Shown piece after piece: positions 1 to 6,239 of a stretch of 7,008 nt of DNA (position 1 is its first letter; each line of letters starts with the position of its first letter). This DNA comes from an uncultured Clostridia bacterium (GTDB lineage Bacteria; Bacillota; Clostridia; Oscillospirales; Acutalibacteraceae), in assembly GCA_947168785.1 (NCBI GenBank), contig CAMVNL010000112.1:1-7008 (forward strand). The letters run 5' to 3'. The position numbers and the translations under genes are program-made. The notes under the pieces are model-generated. The model was not told where the DNA came from. It made no database searches and saw only the letters and a program-made list of their open reading frames with translations.

Positions 1-3
1 TTC

Positions 4-1560
4 TCAACGCAGGGCGTTGAAGGGGAGGAACGTGATCCGGCCGTCTTCGGGCAGTACGGTGATCGTTCCTTCTTTTTCTTCAAAGCGGCCCTTTTCCAGA
101 CACAGGGCGTAATCGTACCCCTCGTCCAGCCGCCCCTTGAAGCGCATAGTCAGCATTTTATCCGTGACCTCCCGGTAGGGCAGGTCGCAGGCCGGTGAAA
201 CGGCGAAGGCCAGCGCCATGCCGGGCTCCGCCGGCGTCACGTCGATCCGGTCCTCGTACATCGCAAAGCGGACCCTGCCCGGCACCTCCGCGATGGCCCC
301 GTTGGCGGCGGCGTCCGTCGAGGTGAGGAAGGCTTCTCCCGGCGCGGCCATTCTGCCGTCCCGGTACAGGTAGACGCCCGCCCGCAGGTCGTCCTTGCTG
401 AAGCGGAAGCCGTCCATCACCGGCAGGTTGAAGAACGCGCAGTTGGCAAGGTCCTCCGGCCGGTCGAGGTATTTTTCCCGGTAGCCGCCGTCAAACAGCT
501 GAAAATCCCGGATCCACGCGGTTCCGTCCCGGTACAGGACGTTCATGCGGTAGTTCTTGCAGTCGTACCACACGGTTTTGTAGCCCTCGTTGAAGGGGTC
601 GGAATCCACGCACATGGCGGCGGGCGGCGTTTCGTCGAAGGTCCTCCGGAACCATTGGCCGGTCTCTCCCAGCGTCATCAGCTCCACGTTTCCCGCTTTC
701 AGCTCCCGGTCAAGGATCTCAAACTGCATGGGCAGCCCCTTGCTGATGGCCTCCCAACCGAAGGAGTTCTCCTGCCCCATCTGCGTATAGGCGTGGGAGA
801 GGGATTTTCCGTTGTAGTTCTCCCTGAAATACCACTCCACCCAGTCGCGGCTGCCGCCGCCCAGCGGATAGACCGGCTCCAGCGTGGAGACGTGCTGCGC
901 CGCGTTCGGGTCACCCAGCCCCATATCATACTGCCGGATGGGGTCGGGGCCCAGCATGCGGAAGACGGGCGTTTTCATGCTGTCGTCTCCCTTCGCGGCG
1001 GGGCAGAGCAGGTTGTTTTTGCAGGGGTAATAGCCGCCGTTGTAATAGCCGCCCCACATGGTGATGCCGTCGGTGCCGTACTGGTCCCGACAGAGGCAGG
1101 CCGCCGTGACGGGGTAGGTCTCTTCAATATAACGGTAAGAGAAGGCGTCGATGGCCCAGCAGCCGAATACGTGGGGGTATTCGCCGTAGATGGCGCGGAA
1201 TTTTTCAAAGGCCGTGTCGATCAGCTTTTTGCGGTCGTCGGTGGAATAGCCGTGCAGAAAGTTGACGTTGTTCCGCCAGTCCCAGGGGTACTGGCCCTTC
1301 CATTCCAGCCCCGCGTCCTGCAATTGCGGCTCCGTCAGCTCCAGCCATACGCCGTACTCGCAGGCGTCCCGGTATTGCCGCGCCAGCGCGATATACCGGG
1401 GGTCGATGAGGGCGTCGTACTGGAACAGTACGGTGGAACGGAAGCCGTATTTTTCACAGAGCAGCAGCTCTTCTTGCAGCGTGGTGAACAGAAACGAATC
1501 GTCGTCCGTTCTCGGTTCGCAGTTCCGGGCAAAATTGATAATGTTGACGATGTTTTTCAT
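4..1560 (-). CDS. DUF3863/DUF3864-type protein, deacetylase/glycosidase-like fold
   Basis: Complete 518-residue protein with no signal peptide or membrane segment, so probably cytoplasmic. The start is supported by a purine-rich AAAGGAAA site about 8 nt upstream and by a strong promoter further up. The N-terminal opening MKNIVNIINFARNCEPR, followed by a helix-strand unit (about residues 25-50, ending STVLFQYDAL), resembles the uncharacterised DUF3863 family, whose fold appears related to NodB-type polysaccharide deacetylases and GH57/GH38-like barrels. The middle is rich in aromatic residues (W88, W93, W95, W135, W169, Y172-Y173, Y177-Y178), as in carbohydrate-binding clefts. The last third (about 340-518) looks like a separate beta-rich domain, the expected place of DUF3864. 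I recognise the family from memory of its sequence style, and no reaction is established. A role in handling a sugar or glycan derivative is inference. It stands alone, divergent from the dockerin gene. The stop codon lies three bases from the window edge, so downstream partners cannot be seen. Confidence 0.75.
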   Translation of the reverse strand: MKNIVNIINFARNCEPRTDDDSFLFTTLQEELLLCEKYGFRSTVLFQYDALIDPRYIALARQYRDACEYGVWLELTEPQLQDAGLEWKGQYPWDWRNNVNFLHGYSTDDRKKLIDTAFEKFRAIYGEYPHVFGCWAIDAFSYRYIEETYPVTAACLCRDQYGTDGITMWGGYYNGGYYPCKNNLLCPAAKGDDSMKTPVFRMLGPDPIRQYDMGLGDPNAAQHVSTLEPVYPLGGGSRDWVEWYFRENYNGKSLSHAYTQMGQENSFGWEAISKGLPMQFEILDRELKAGNVELMTLGETGQWFRRTFDETPPAAMCVDSDPFNEGYKTVWYDCKNYRMNVLYRDGTAWIRDFQLFDGGYREKYLDRPEDLANCAFFNLPVMDGFRFSKDDLRAGVYLYRDGRMAAPGEAFLTSTDAAANGAIAEVPGRVRFAMYEDRIDVTPAEPGMALAFAVSPACDLPYREVTDKMLTMRFKGRLDEGYDYALCLEKGRFEEKEGTITVLPEDGRITFLPFNALR

Positions 1561-1619
1561 CGGTGTTTCCTTTCACTTTTATTGTGACTGCGCGCTGTCG
1601 ATGGCCGCGGCGCAGTTCC

Positions 1620-1648
1620 ATCATAGCGCACTTTGCCGGAAAAGTCAA
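1620..1648 (-). promoter_or_regulatory. Sigma-A-like promoter for the DUF3863-type gene
   Basis: Read on the minus strand, a TTGACT -35 box (1648-1643) and a TATGAT -10 box (1625-1620) are separated by exactly 17 bp. Each matches the consensus hexamer at five of six positions. The predicted start near 1613 gives a leader of about 53 nt before the ATG at 1560. The call rests on sequence match alone. Confidence 0.7.
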
Positions 1649-1701
1649 TCGGAGAGAAGCGCGCCGTCAAGCAGAGTCCATAGAAATCGCGGTCTTTTTT
1701 T

Positions 1702-1741
1702 AGCGGGAATGCCGGTTTTTTCGGCAATTGTTATTTCCGCT
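1702..1741. repeat. Imperfect inverted repeat beside the dockerin-gene promoter
   Basis: The outer arms AGCGGGAA and TTTCCGCT pair with one G-U wobble. Inside them TGCCG and CGGCA form a second 5-bp stem around a T-rich loop, with an unpaired stretch on the 3' side. The right arm ends at the first base of the putative -35 box at 1741. It could be a regulator-binding site in the divergent control region, or a chance hairpin. No known operator consensus was recognised. Confidence 0.3.
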
Positions 1742-1769
1742 TGATTTTTCGGAGAAAGTATATTAAAAT
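1741..1769 (+). promoter_or_regulatory. Sigma-A-like promoter for the dockerin gene
   Basis: A TTGATT -35 box (1741-1746) and a TAAAAT -10 box (1764-1769) are separated by 17 bp, inside a locally AT-rich stretch of an otherwise GC-rich window. The predicted transcription start near 1776 lies downstream of the in-frame ATG at 1772, which argues against that codon as the true start and for the one at 1865. Confidence 0.6.
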
Positions 1770-1800
1770 AAATGATAACTAATCAGAAATCGTTTCGCGC

Positions 1801-1836
1801 GGCGGGCCGTCCTTTTTTCGTTCAAAAGGGGCCGCC
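1801..1836 (+). promoter_or_regulatory. Stem-loop in the dockerin-gene leader
   Basis: The arms GGCGG(G)CC and GGCCGCC pair with a single bulged G. After a 2-nt bulge, CCTTTT pairs perfectly with AAAAGG around a 7-nt loop. The structure would sit in the 5' leader, ending 15 nt before the Shine-Dalgarno site. It has no T-tract after it, so it is not a terminator in this direction. It may stabilise the mRNA or be regulatory; it matches no riboswitch class known to me. Confidence 0.4.
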
Positions 1837-1864
1837 GAACCGTGAAACGCAGGGGGGACTTGTC

Positions 1865-2455
1865 ATGATGAAAAGGCGCGGAGAACGAAGGGGTCTGCTC
1901 ACCGCGGCGCTGCTGTGTGCTGTGATCGCGGCGGTCGGTGTCTTTTCTGTCCTGGCCTTCGCGGCGGCGCATACCTGCGTCTCCGGGGGAAAGACGATCG
2001 AGGACGTGGTGGCGCCCACCTGCATGACGGAGGGCAGCTACAACGAGGTCGAGCGCTGCGCGATCTGCAACGAGATCCTGTCTTCCACGACCGTTACGCT
2101 GAAAAAGTCCACCGTTCACACGTGGGGCGTCGGCTTTGAGACGAAGGCTGTCACCCGGACCGAGCCGGGCGAAATGACCTATTACTGCATCGTGGATGGC
2201 TGCCCCGCGTCAAAGACGGAGGAGATCCCCGTGATCCCGTTCCTGTTGGGGGACGTGGACAACGACGGCCATGTCACCGCCGGCGACGCCCGTCTGGTGC
2301 TGCGCTATTCCGTGGGGCTCGGCGAGGCGGATAAAGTGATCGTCTCCGATCCGGAGGATCTCTCCTTCAAAGCCGCCGATTTCGACGGAAACGGAACCAT
2401 CGACGCCGGCGACGCCCGTCTGGTGCTGCGTCAGTCCGTCGGTCTTGCCGACTGA
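1865..2455 (+). CDS. Small secreted type I dockerin protein with Cys-rich surface modules
   Basis: Predicted 196-residue exported protein. The start at 1865 (or the adjacent ATG at 1868) follows an AGGGGGGA ribosome site by 6-9 nt; the longer in-frame start at 1772 lacks such a site and precedes the predicted transcription start. Residues 3-9 are basic, 11-33 hydrophobic, and AFAAA at 31-35 suggests signal-peptidase cleavage there. Residues 36-123 hold two related modules: His-Thr-Cys at 36-38, C53 and C65-x2-C68, then His-Thr-Trp at 85-87 and C108-x4-C113 ending KTEEIP. This pattern is common in surface proteins of gut Clostridia and may bind metal. Residues 129-196 form a dockerin with two calcium loops (D130/D132/D134/T138/D141 and D172/D174/N176/D180/D183), each followed by ARLVLR. 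Dockerins bind cohesins on scaffolds or cell surfaces. There is no catalytic domain, so this is probably a structural or adaptor piece. No cohesin gene is in view. Confidence 0.85.
   Translation: MMKRRGERRGLLTAALLCAVIAAVGVFSVLAFAAAHTCVSGGKTIEDVVAPTCMTEGSYNEVERCAICNEILSSTTVTLKKSTVHTWGVGFETKAVTRTEPGEMTYYCIVDGCPASKTEEIPVIPFLLGDVDNDGHVTAGDARLVLRYSVGLGEADKVIVSDPEDLSFKAADFDGNGTIDAGDARLVLRQSVGLAD
2278..2304 (+). repeat. 27-nt direct repeat, copy 1, in the first dockerin loop
   Basis: This stretch codes for the end of the first calcium loop and the start of its helix (AGDARLVLR). It is identical, base for base, to positions 2404-2430, exactly 126 nt (42 codons) downstream. Dockerins are built from a duplicated segment, but identity at the synonymous positions suggests recent duplication or gene conversion between the halves. 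Confidence 0.85.
2404..2430 (+). repeat. 27-nt direct repeat, copy 2, in the second dockerin loop
   Basis: Identical to 2278-2304. It codes for the matching part of the second calcium loop and helix. The residues at loop positions 10-11 (Ala-Gly) and 17-18 (Leu-Arg), which usually set cohesin preference, are therefore the same in both halves. That fits a dockerin able to bind its cohesin in two orientations. Confidence 0.85.
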
Positions 2456-2480
2456 TCGACAAACAGGATATTGAACTGCG

Positions 2481-2524
2481 AAAAGAGCCTTGATTCGGAA
2501 CGGAACGGGTTCTTTTCTGTTTTT
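2481..2524 (+). terminator. Probable intrinsic terminator after the dockerin gene
   Basis: AAAAGAGCC (2481-2489) pairs with GGTTCTTTT (2508-2516), with one G-U wobble, around a loop of about 18 nt. It is followed by CTG and a run of five T (2520-2524). It sits 25 nt after the dockerin stop and ends 16 nt before the glycyl-radical enzyme start. The rather large loop and A/T-rich base make termination probably incomplete. No clear promoter was found between it and the next gene, so readthrough may feed that gene. Confidence 0.5.
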
Positions 2525-2540
2525 CTACGGGAGGAACGCC

Positions 2541-4721
2541 ATGACACTGAGAGAAATCGAGCCCTTCGCCTTCGGCTTCAAAGAGGCGGACGTCAGCGGG
2601 ATCGCCCCTGAATTTCAGCGGGAATATCGGATCGCCTGCGGCTTCCGGCGGCTGTGTGAAGAGACGGAGCTGACGATCGACCCCAAGGATTGGTTCGTCG
2701 GTCCCGGCTGTACCTATCCGCACCTGGGCATCCACTATTCCAGGGGCGCGGGATTGGTCTCCTACCCGGATCTCCGCAACGCCCAGAAAGAACGCTTCCC
2801 GGAGCTGGCGGAGGAGATCGACGCGCTGTACGATGAGTTTGAGCCGATCCGCACCCACCTGCTGACAGGCGGCTCCTTTACCCAGCGGCAGCATGAGCTG
2901 CGGTCGATCAAGGCCTGCTGGGGCGAGGGCGCGGGACACGCCAATCCCGACTATGAGATGCTGCTGCGCATCGGCACCGACGGCATCCGTGAAAGAATCG
3001 CGCTGTTCCGGCAGATCCATACGGATAAGGCGGGTTTTTATGACGCGCTGGAGGTGGCCCTTTCCACCATCGAGATCCTTGCCGCCCGCTACCGGGAGAA
3101 GGCGGCGGCCATGCTGCCGACGGCCGCCCCGGAAGACGCCGCCGTGCTGCGGCGGATCGTGCGGGCCTTTGAACAGATCCCGCAGCGTCAGCCCCGGGAT
3201 TTCTTCGAGGCCTGTCAGTTCTTCTGGCTGGCTTACAGCTTCATCGACAACGATTCCCCCGGCTCCTTCGATTACGCCATGGGGCGGTACTATGAACACG
3301 ACGATCCTGTCGACCGCTACGAATGCCTGAAAAAGCTGTGGGAGCTGTTCCGCCGGGTGCGGGCTTGGAACCTGTGCGTGGGCGGCTCGGACGAGTTCTG
3401 GAACGATAAAAGCTGCGCGCTCACCTACGACGTGCTGCGGGTGGCGCGGGAGCTGCGCTGCAACACGCCCAACATCACCATGCGGTTCCACCGCAACTCG
3501 CCGGAGCGGGCGTGGCGTGAGGCGGCCCTCACCATCGGCACCGGTATTGGCATGCCGGCCATCTATAACGACGAGTGCGTCTGCCCGGCGCTGGAGGCCA
3601 TCGGCATCCCGCCGTCGGATTCCCATCTCTACTGCATGAACGGCTGCAATCAGATCGACATCTTCGGCAAGTCCCACATGGGGCTGGAGGACGGCGAGAT
3701 CAGCGTCATCAAGGCGCTGGAATTTGCCCTGTTCAACGGCGTGTGCCCCAAAAGCGGCAAGGCGCTGGGCCTTGCCACCGGCAACGCGGCGGATTTTTCG
3801 ACCTTTGACGAGCTGCTGAAGGCTTTCTACGCCCAAACGGATTTTCTGACGGATCAGGCGGCTGATATGTCCAACAAATGCCAGCGTATCTTTGCCGAAG
3901 AAGCGCCGAACCCCTGGCATTCCCTCGTCATTCAGGGCTGCATCGAAAAGGGGCTGGATTACAAGAACCGGGGACCGTACTACGGCCACGGGCAGATCCT
4001 GACGGAGGGCCTGCCGGACGCCGCCGACAGCCTTGCCGCCATCCGCCGCTGCGTGTTTGAGGAAAAGAAATACACCATGGCGACCCTGCTGGCCGCGCTG
4101 CGGGCGGATTTTGAAGGCTATGACGACCAGCGCAGCGACCTGCTGCGCTGCCATAAATTCGGCAACGATCACGACGACGTGGACGGCCTCTATGCGCAGA
4201 TCACGGACCACATCTACCGCTACGCCCAGACAATCCCAACCTTCCGGGGCGGCCGGTTCGGCTTCGGGTGCTCCACCTTCGAGCGGGCGGCCCGTTACGG
4301 CCGCAGCGTGGCGGCGCTGCCCAACGGCAGAAAAAAAGACGACGACACGCTGGCGGACAGCATCGGCGCGGTGCCCGGCTGCGATACCTGCGGCCCCACG
4401 GCGCTGCTCAACTCCGTTCTGAAGGCCAATCAGTACCTGGCCACCAGCGGCAACGTGCTGCAGATGAAGTTCGCCAAGGGACAGTTCAATACGGAAAAGG
4501 GGATCGAAAGTTTTATCGCGCTGGCAAAAACCTATTTCCGCCAGGGTGGGCAGACCTTGCAGGTGAACGTGCTGGACGCGGACGAGCTGCGGGACGCCAA
4601 AGAGAACCCCGAGAAACACCGCGGCCTGATCGTGCGGGTCGGCGGCTTCAGTGCCTATTTCACGGATCTGGAGGGCGGTTTGCAGGACAATATCATCAAG
4701 CGGACGGAGCAGGGGATCTGA
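2541..4721 (+). CDS. Glycyl-radical enzyme of the pyruvate formate-lyase superfamily, substrate unknown
   Basis: A 726-residue protein, slightly shorter than the usual 750-850. The start at 2541 follows a clear GGGAGGA site by 5 nt; an in-frame ATG 17 codons upstream has no such site and lies in the terminator loop. The C-terminal loop RVGGFSAYF fits the glycyl-radical motif RVxG[YF], making G702 the likely radical carrier, 24 residues from the end as expected from pyruvate formate-lyase. The predicted active-site cysteine lies in YCMNGCNQID (C365 and C369; C369 best fits the thiyl cysteine). Known eliminase and decarboxylase members have Cys-x-Glu there, whereas this protein has C369-N370-Q371. 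Family members make a thiyl radical that starts C-C, C-N, C-O or C-S bond cleavage in the anaerobic cytoplasm after activation by a partner radical-SAM enzyme. No such partner is in the window. The N-terminal region (about 50-85) carries a distinctive GCTYPHLGIHYSRGAG segment. The substrate cannot be assigned; it is not a standard pyruvate formate-lyase, which has adjacent cysteines. Confidence 0.85.
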   Translation: MTLREIEPFAFGFKEADVSGIAPEFQREYRIACGFRRLCEETELTIDPKDWFVGPGCTYPHLGIHYSRGAGLVSYPDLRNAQKERFPELAEEIDALYDEFEPIRTHLLTGGSFTQRQHELRSIKACWGEGAGHANPDYEMLLRIGTDGIRERIALFRQIHTDKAGFYDALEVALSTIEILAARYREKAAAMLPTAAPEDAAVLRRIVRAFEQIPQRQPRDFFEACQFFWLAYSFIDNDSPGSFDYAMGRYYEHDDPVDRYECLKKLWELFRRVRAWNLCVGGSDEFWNDKSCALTYDVLRVARELRCNTPNITMRFHRNSPERAWREAALTIGTGIGMPAIYNDECVCPALEAIGIPPSDSHLYCMNGCNQIDIFGKSHMGLEDGEISVIKALEFALFNGVCPKSGKALGLATGNAADFSTFDELLKAFYAQTDFLTDQAADMSNKCQRIFAEEAPNPWHSLVIQGCIEKGLDYKNRGPYYGHGQILTEGLPDAADSLAAIRRCVFEEKKYTMATLLAALRADFEGYDDQRSDLLRCHKFGNDHDDVDGLYAQITDHIYRYAQTIPTFRGGRFGFGCSTFERAARYGRSVAALPNGRKKDDDTLADSIGAVPGCDTCGPTALLNSVLKANQYLATSGNVLQMKFAKGQFNTEKGIESFIALAKTYFRQGGQTLQVNVLDADELRDAKENPEKHRGLIVRVGGFSAYFTDLEGGLQDNIIKRTEQGI

Positions 4722-4770
4722 TCCACCCTGCAGGGGCTTTTGTCCCCCGATCAATTCTTTTATTCAGAAC

Positions 4771-4812
4771 AAAATGGATCCCTGAACGATTTTTCGTTCA
4801 AGGATCCTTTTT
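4771..4812. terminator. Bidirectional terminator between converging genes
   Basis: Two 14-nt arms, GGATCCCTGAACGA (4776-4789) and TCGTTCAAGGATCC (4794-4807), pair at 13 positions with one C-A mismatch around a TTTT loop. AAAA precedes and TTTTT follows, so each strand ends in a T-run. It lies 50 nt after the glycyl-radical enzyme stop and just past the end of the oxidoreductase gene on the other strand, and would serve both transcripts. Confidence 0.85.
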
Positions 4813-4826
4813 ACGCTTGTTTTGTT

Positions 4827-5918
4827 TTATCGGAAATACCCGGCGATCTCCTGCATCCGTCCGCTCTGGTCCACGCCGAAGGGGCAGCGGCTGTCGCAGT
4901 GGCCGCAGGCGATGCAGTCGGCCGCGGTTTTGTCCAGCCCGCGGTAATGCTCTGCCGCCATCTTGTCTCCCGCCTTCGCCAGATCGTAATACTTGTTGAT
5001 CAGGCCGATCTCCAATCCCACGGGGCAGGGCTTGCAGTGGTTGCAGTAGACGCACTTTCCGGCGGCGGCCGGTGGGGCGAAGGTGCCGACGACGGAATAA
5101 TCCAGCGCCTCCTCCGGCTGGTCGCAGTAAGCCAGCAGCCGTTCCGCCTCTTCCATGGTTTTTGCGCCGGGCAGCACCGTCAGCACGCCGGGCTTATCCA
5201 GCGCGTAGCGGATGCACTGATAGGGCGTCAGGGCCTTTCCGAAGGGGGACACGGCGGCGTCCAAAAGCTGTCCGCTGGAGAACGGCTTCATCACCGAGAT
5301 TCCCACGCCCTCCGTCTCACAGCGGCGGTAGACGGCGGCGCGCTCGTCCACGCTGCCGTTGGCGTATTCTCCCTGCCCGTAGTCATAGGCGGGGTTGACT
5401 GAAAACATCAGCATATCCACGGGCGCGTCGTCCATGATTGTTTGGATCACGGAGGGGGTGTGGGAGGAAAGCCCCACGTGCCTGACCACGCCCTGTTCCT
5501 TCATCCTCATCAGATAGTCGTAAACGCCGTTTTTTCGATAGGTCTCCCAATCGGAGGCCTCGTCCTGACAGTGGATGAAGCCGTAGTCGATATAATCCGT
5601 GTGCAGCTGCTCCAGCTGCCACGCCACCGAGCGCTTGACCGTATCCGGCTCCAGCGACCAGCCGTAGGTCCCGGCGGAATAATCCGCCCCGAAGTGGATC
5701 TGGTACAGGACGTTTTTCCGCACGTCCCGCAGGGCCTCGCCGAAGAGGGGAAAGGCCTTTCCGTCGCCCGCGGCCAGATCGTAATAGTTGACGCCGCCCT
5801 CAAACATCCGGCGGATCACGCCCACCGCCTCGTTGGGCTCCGCCTCAACAATATAGGCGGTCCCCATGCCGATTTCGCTGATTTTGTCGCCGGTTTTCCG
5901 GTTGATTCTGTATCTCAT
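4827..5918 (-). CDS. Aldo/keto-reductase-fold protein with two C-terminal [4Fe-4S] motifs, atypical active site
   Basis: A 363-residue cytoplasmic protein starting MRYRINRKTG, the usual opening of this family. The start follows an AGAGGA site, and its ATG overlaps the barstar-like stop as ATGA, so translation is probably coupled. An extension of the frame upstream runs through the barstar-like gene and is rejected. Residues 1-285 form the (beta/alpha)8 aldo/keto-reductase domain. C289/C292/C295/C298 and C335/C338/C341/C345 give two ferredoxin-type [4Fe-4S] motifs, as in COG1453-like 'predicted oxidoreductases'. Of the classical Asp-Tyr-Lys-His tetrad, D47 (in NYYD) and H116 (in DYIDYGFIH) are present. 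The tyrosine five residues after the Asp is replaced by D52 (YYDLAAGDG), and the usual TK lysine is replaced by the segment QIHFG (73-77). Ordinary NADPH-dependent carbonyl reduction is therefore doubtful. Electron transfer through the clusters with another redox centre is possible. The substrate is unknown, and the tie to the ribonuclease/inhibitor pair is unexplained. Confidence 0.85.
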   Translation of the reverse strand: MRYRINRKTGDKISEIGMGTAYIVEAEPNEAVGVIRRMFEGGVNYYDLAAGDGKAFPLFGEALRDVRKNVLYQIHFGADYSAGTYGWSLEPDTVKRSVAWQLEQLHTDYIDYGFIHCQDEASDWETYRKNGVYDYLMRMKEQGVVRHVGLSSHTPSVIQTIMDDAPVDMLMFSVNPAYDYGQGEYANGSVDERAAVYRRCETEGVGISVMKPFSSGQLLDAAVSPFGKALTPYQCIRYALDKPGVLTVLPGAKTMEEAERLLAYCDQPEEALDYSVVGTFAPPAAAGKCVYCNHCKPCPVGLEIGLINKYYDLAKAGDKMAAEHYRGLDKTAADCIACGHCDSRCPFGVDQSGRMQEIAGYFR

Positions 5919-6238
5919 TGCTGTTCCTCTTGCTTTGACAGATGCGCTGCTTCCGTCTCGTTGCCGAAGGGCTCCGGCCAATAGCGGAAATCCGGTTTCT
6001 CCTCCGGCAGCTCCGCCATCAGGCGGCAGAAGCCGCGCCATTTCCTGCCCATGTGGGCTTTCAGCGCTTCCGTATGGACGGCGATCACGGCGACGGGGTC
6101 GGGCAGGTCCGTCAGGCAGTCCCGCAGCGCGTCCAGATTGCTGCCGTAATACGCCGGGAAGTCCAGCGCGTTGGCAAACGCCCGGTGCAGCGCCTCCGGC
6201 GTCAGCAGCTTTTCGCCGTCCAAAAAAACGTACCTCAT
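5915..6238 (-). CDS. Barstar-like ribonuclease inhibitor (immunity protein)
   Basis: A 107-residue cytoplasmic protein of the barstar family, which binds and blocks barnase-type ribonucleases inside the producing cell. The central segment FPAYYGSNLDALRDCLTDL (27-45) matches barstar's ALPEYYGENLDALWDCL closely. Y30, N34, D36 and D40 correspond to barstar Y29, N33, D35 and D39; barstar D39 occupies the enzyme's phosphate site. Barstar W38 is replaced by R39. The family core ends near residue 90; a charged tail of about 17 residues (ETEAAHLSKQEEQQ region) makes it longer than the 90-residue classical barstar. The start lies 1 nt after the ribonuclease stop, and its GGGGAGGA ribosome site is embedded in the last codons (Gly-Glu-Glu) of that gene. 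The stop overlaps the next start as ATGA. Adjacency to its cognate ribonuclease makes the assignment very secure; inhibition itself is inferred. Confidence 0.93.
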   Translation of the reverse strand: MRYVFLDGEKLLTPEALHRAFANALDFPAYYGSNLDALRDCLTDLPDPVAVIAVHTEALKAHMGRKWRGFCRLMAELPEEKPDFRYWPEPFGNETEAAHLSKQEEQQ

Positions 6239-6239
6239 G

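Noticed and set aside
655..1587. Plus-strand open frame of 310 codons opposite the DUF3863-type gene
   Set aside because: It is a shadow of the real gene, with low-complexity Val/Gly/Arg composition, no ribosome site and no recognisable domain.
1772..1864. N-terminal extension of the dockerin protein by 31 codons
   Set aside because: It begins before the predicted transcription start, has no ribosome site, and would bury the signal peptide inside the protein.
2367..4754. Long minus-strand open frame (795 codons) opposite the glycyl-radical enzyme
   Set aside because: It lies antisense to a clearly recognisable enzyme in GC-rich DNA, where opposite-strand frames stay open by codon bias. Its protein is repetitive and rich in Arg, Gly, Val and His, with no family resemblance.
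4730..4755. Small GGGG/CCCC hairpin after the glycyl-radical enzyme
   Set aside because: The stem is only about 4 bp and is not followed by a good T-run. The much stronger hairpin at 4771-4812 explains termination.
5919..6041. N-terminal extension of the oxidoreductase by 41 codons
   Set aside because: The extension overlaps the barstar-like gene in another frame and has no family resemblance. The ATG at 5918 gives the usual family start and has a ribosome site.
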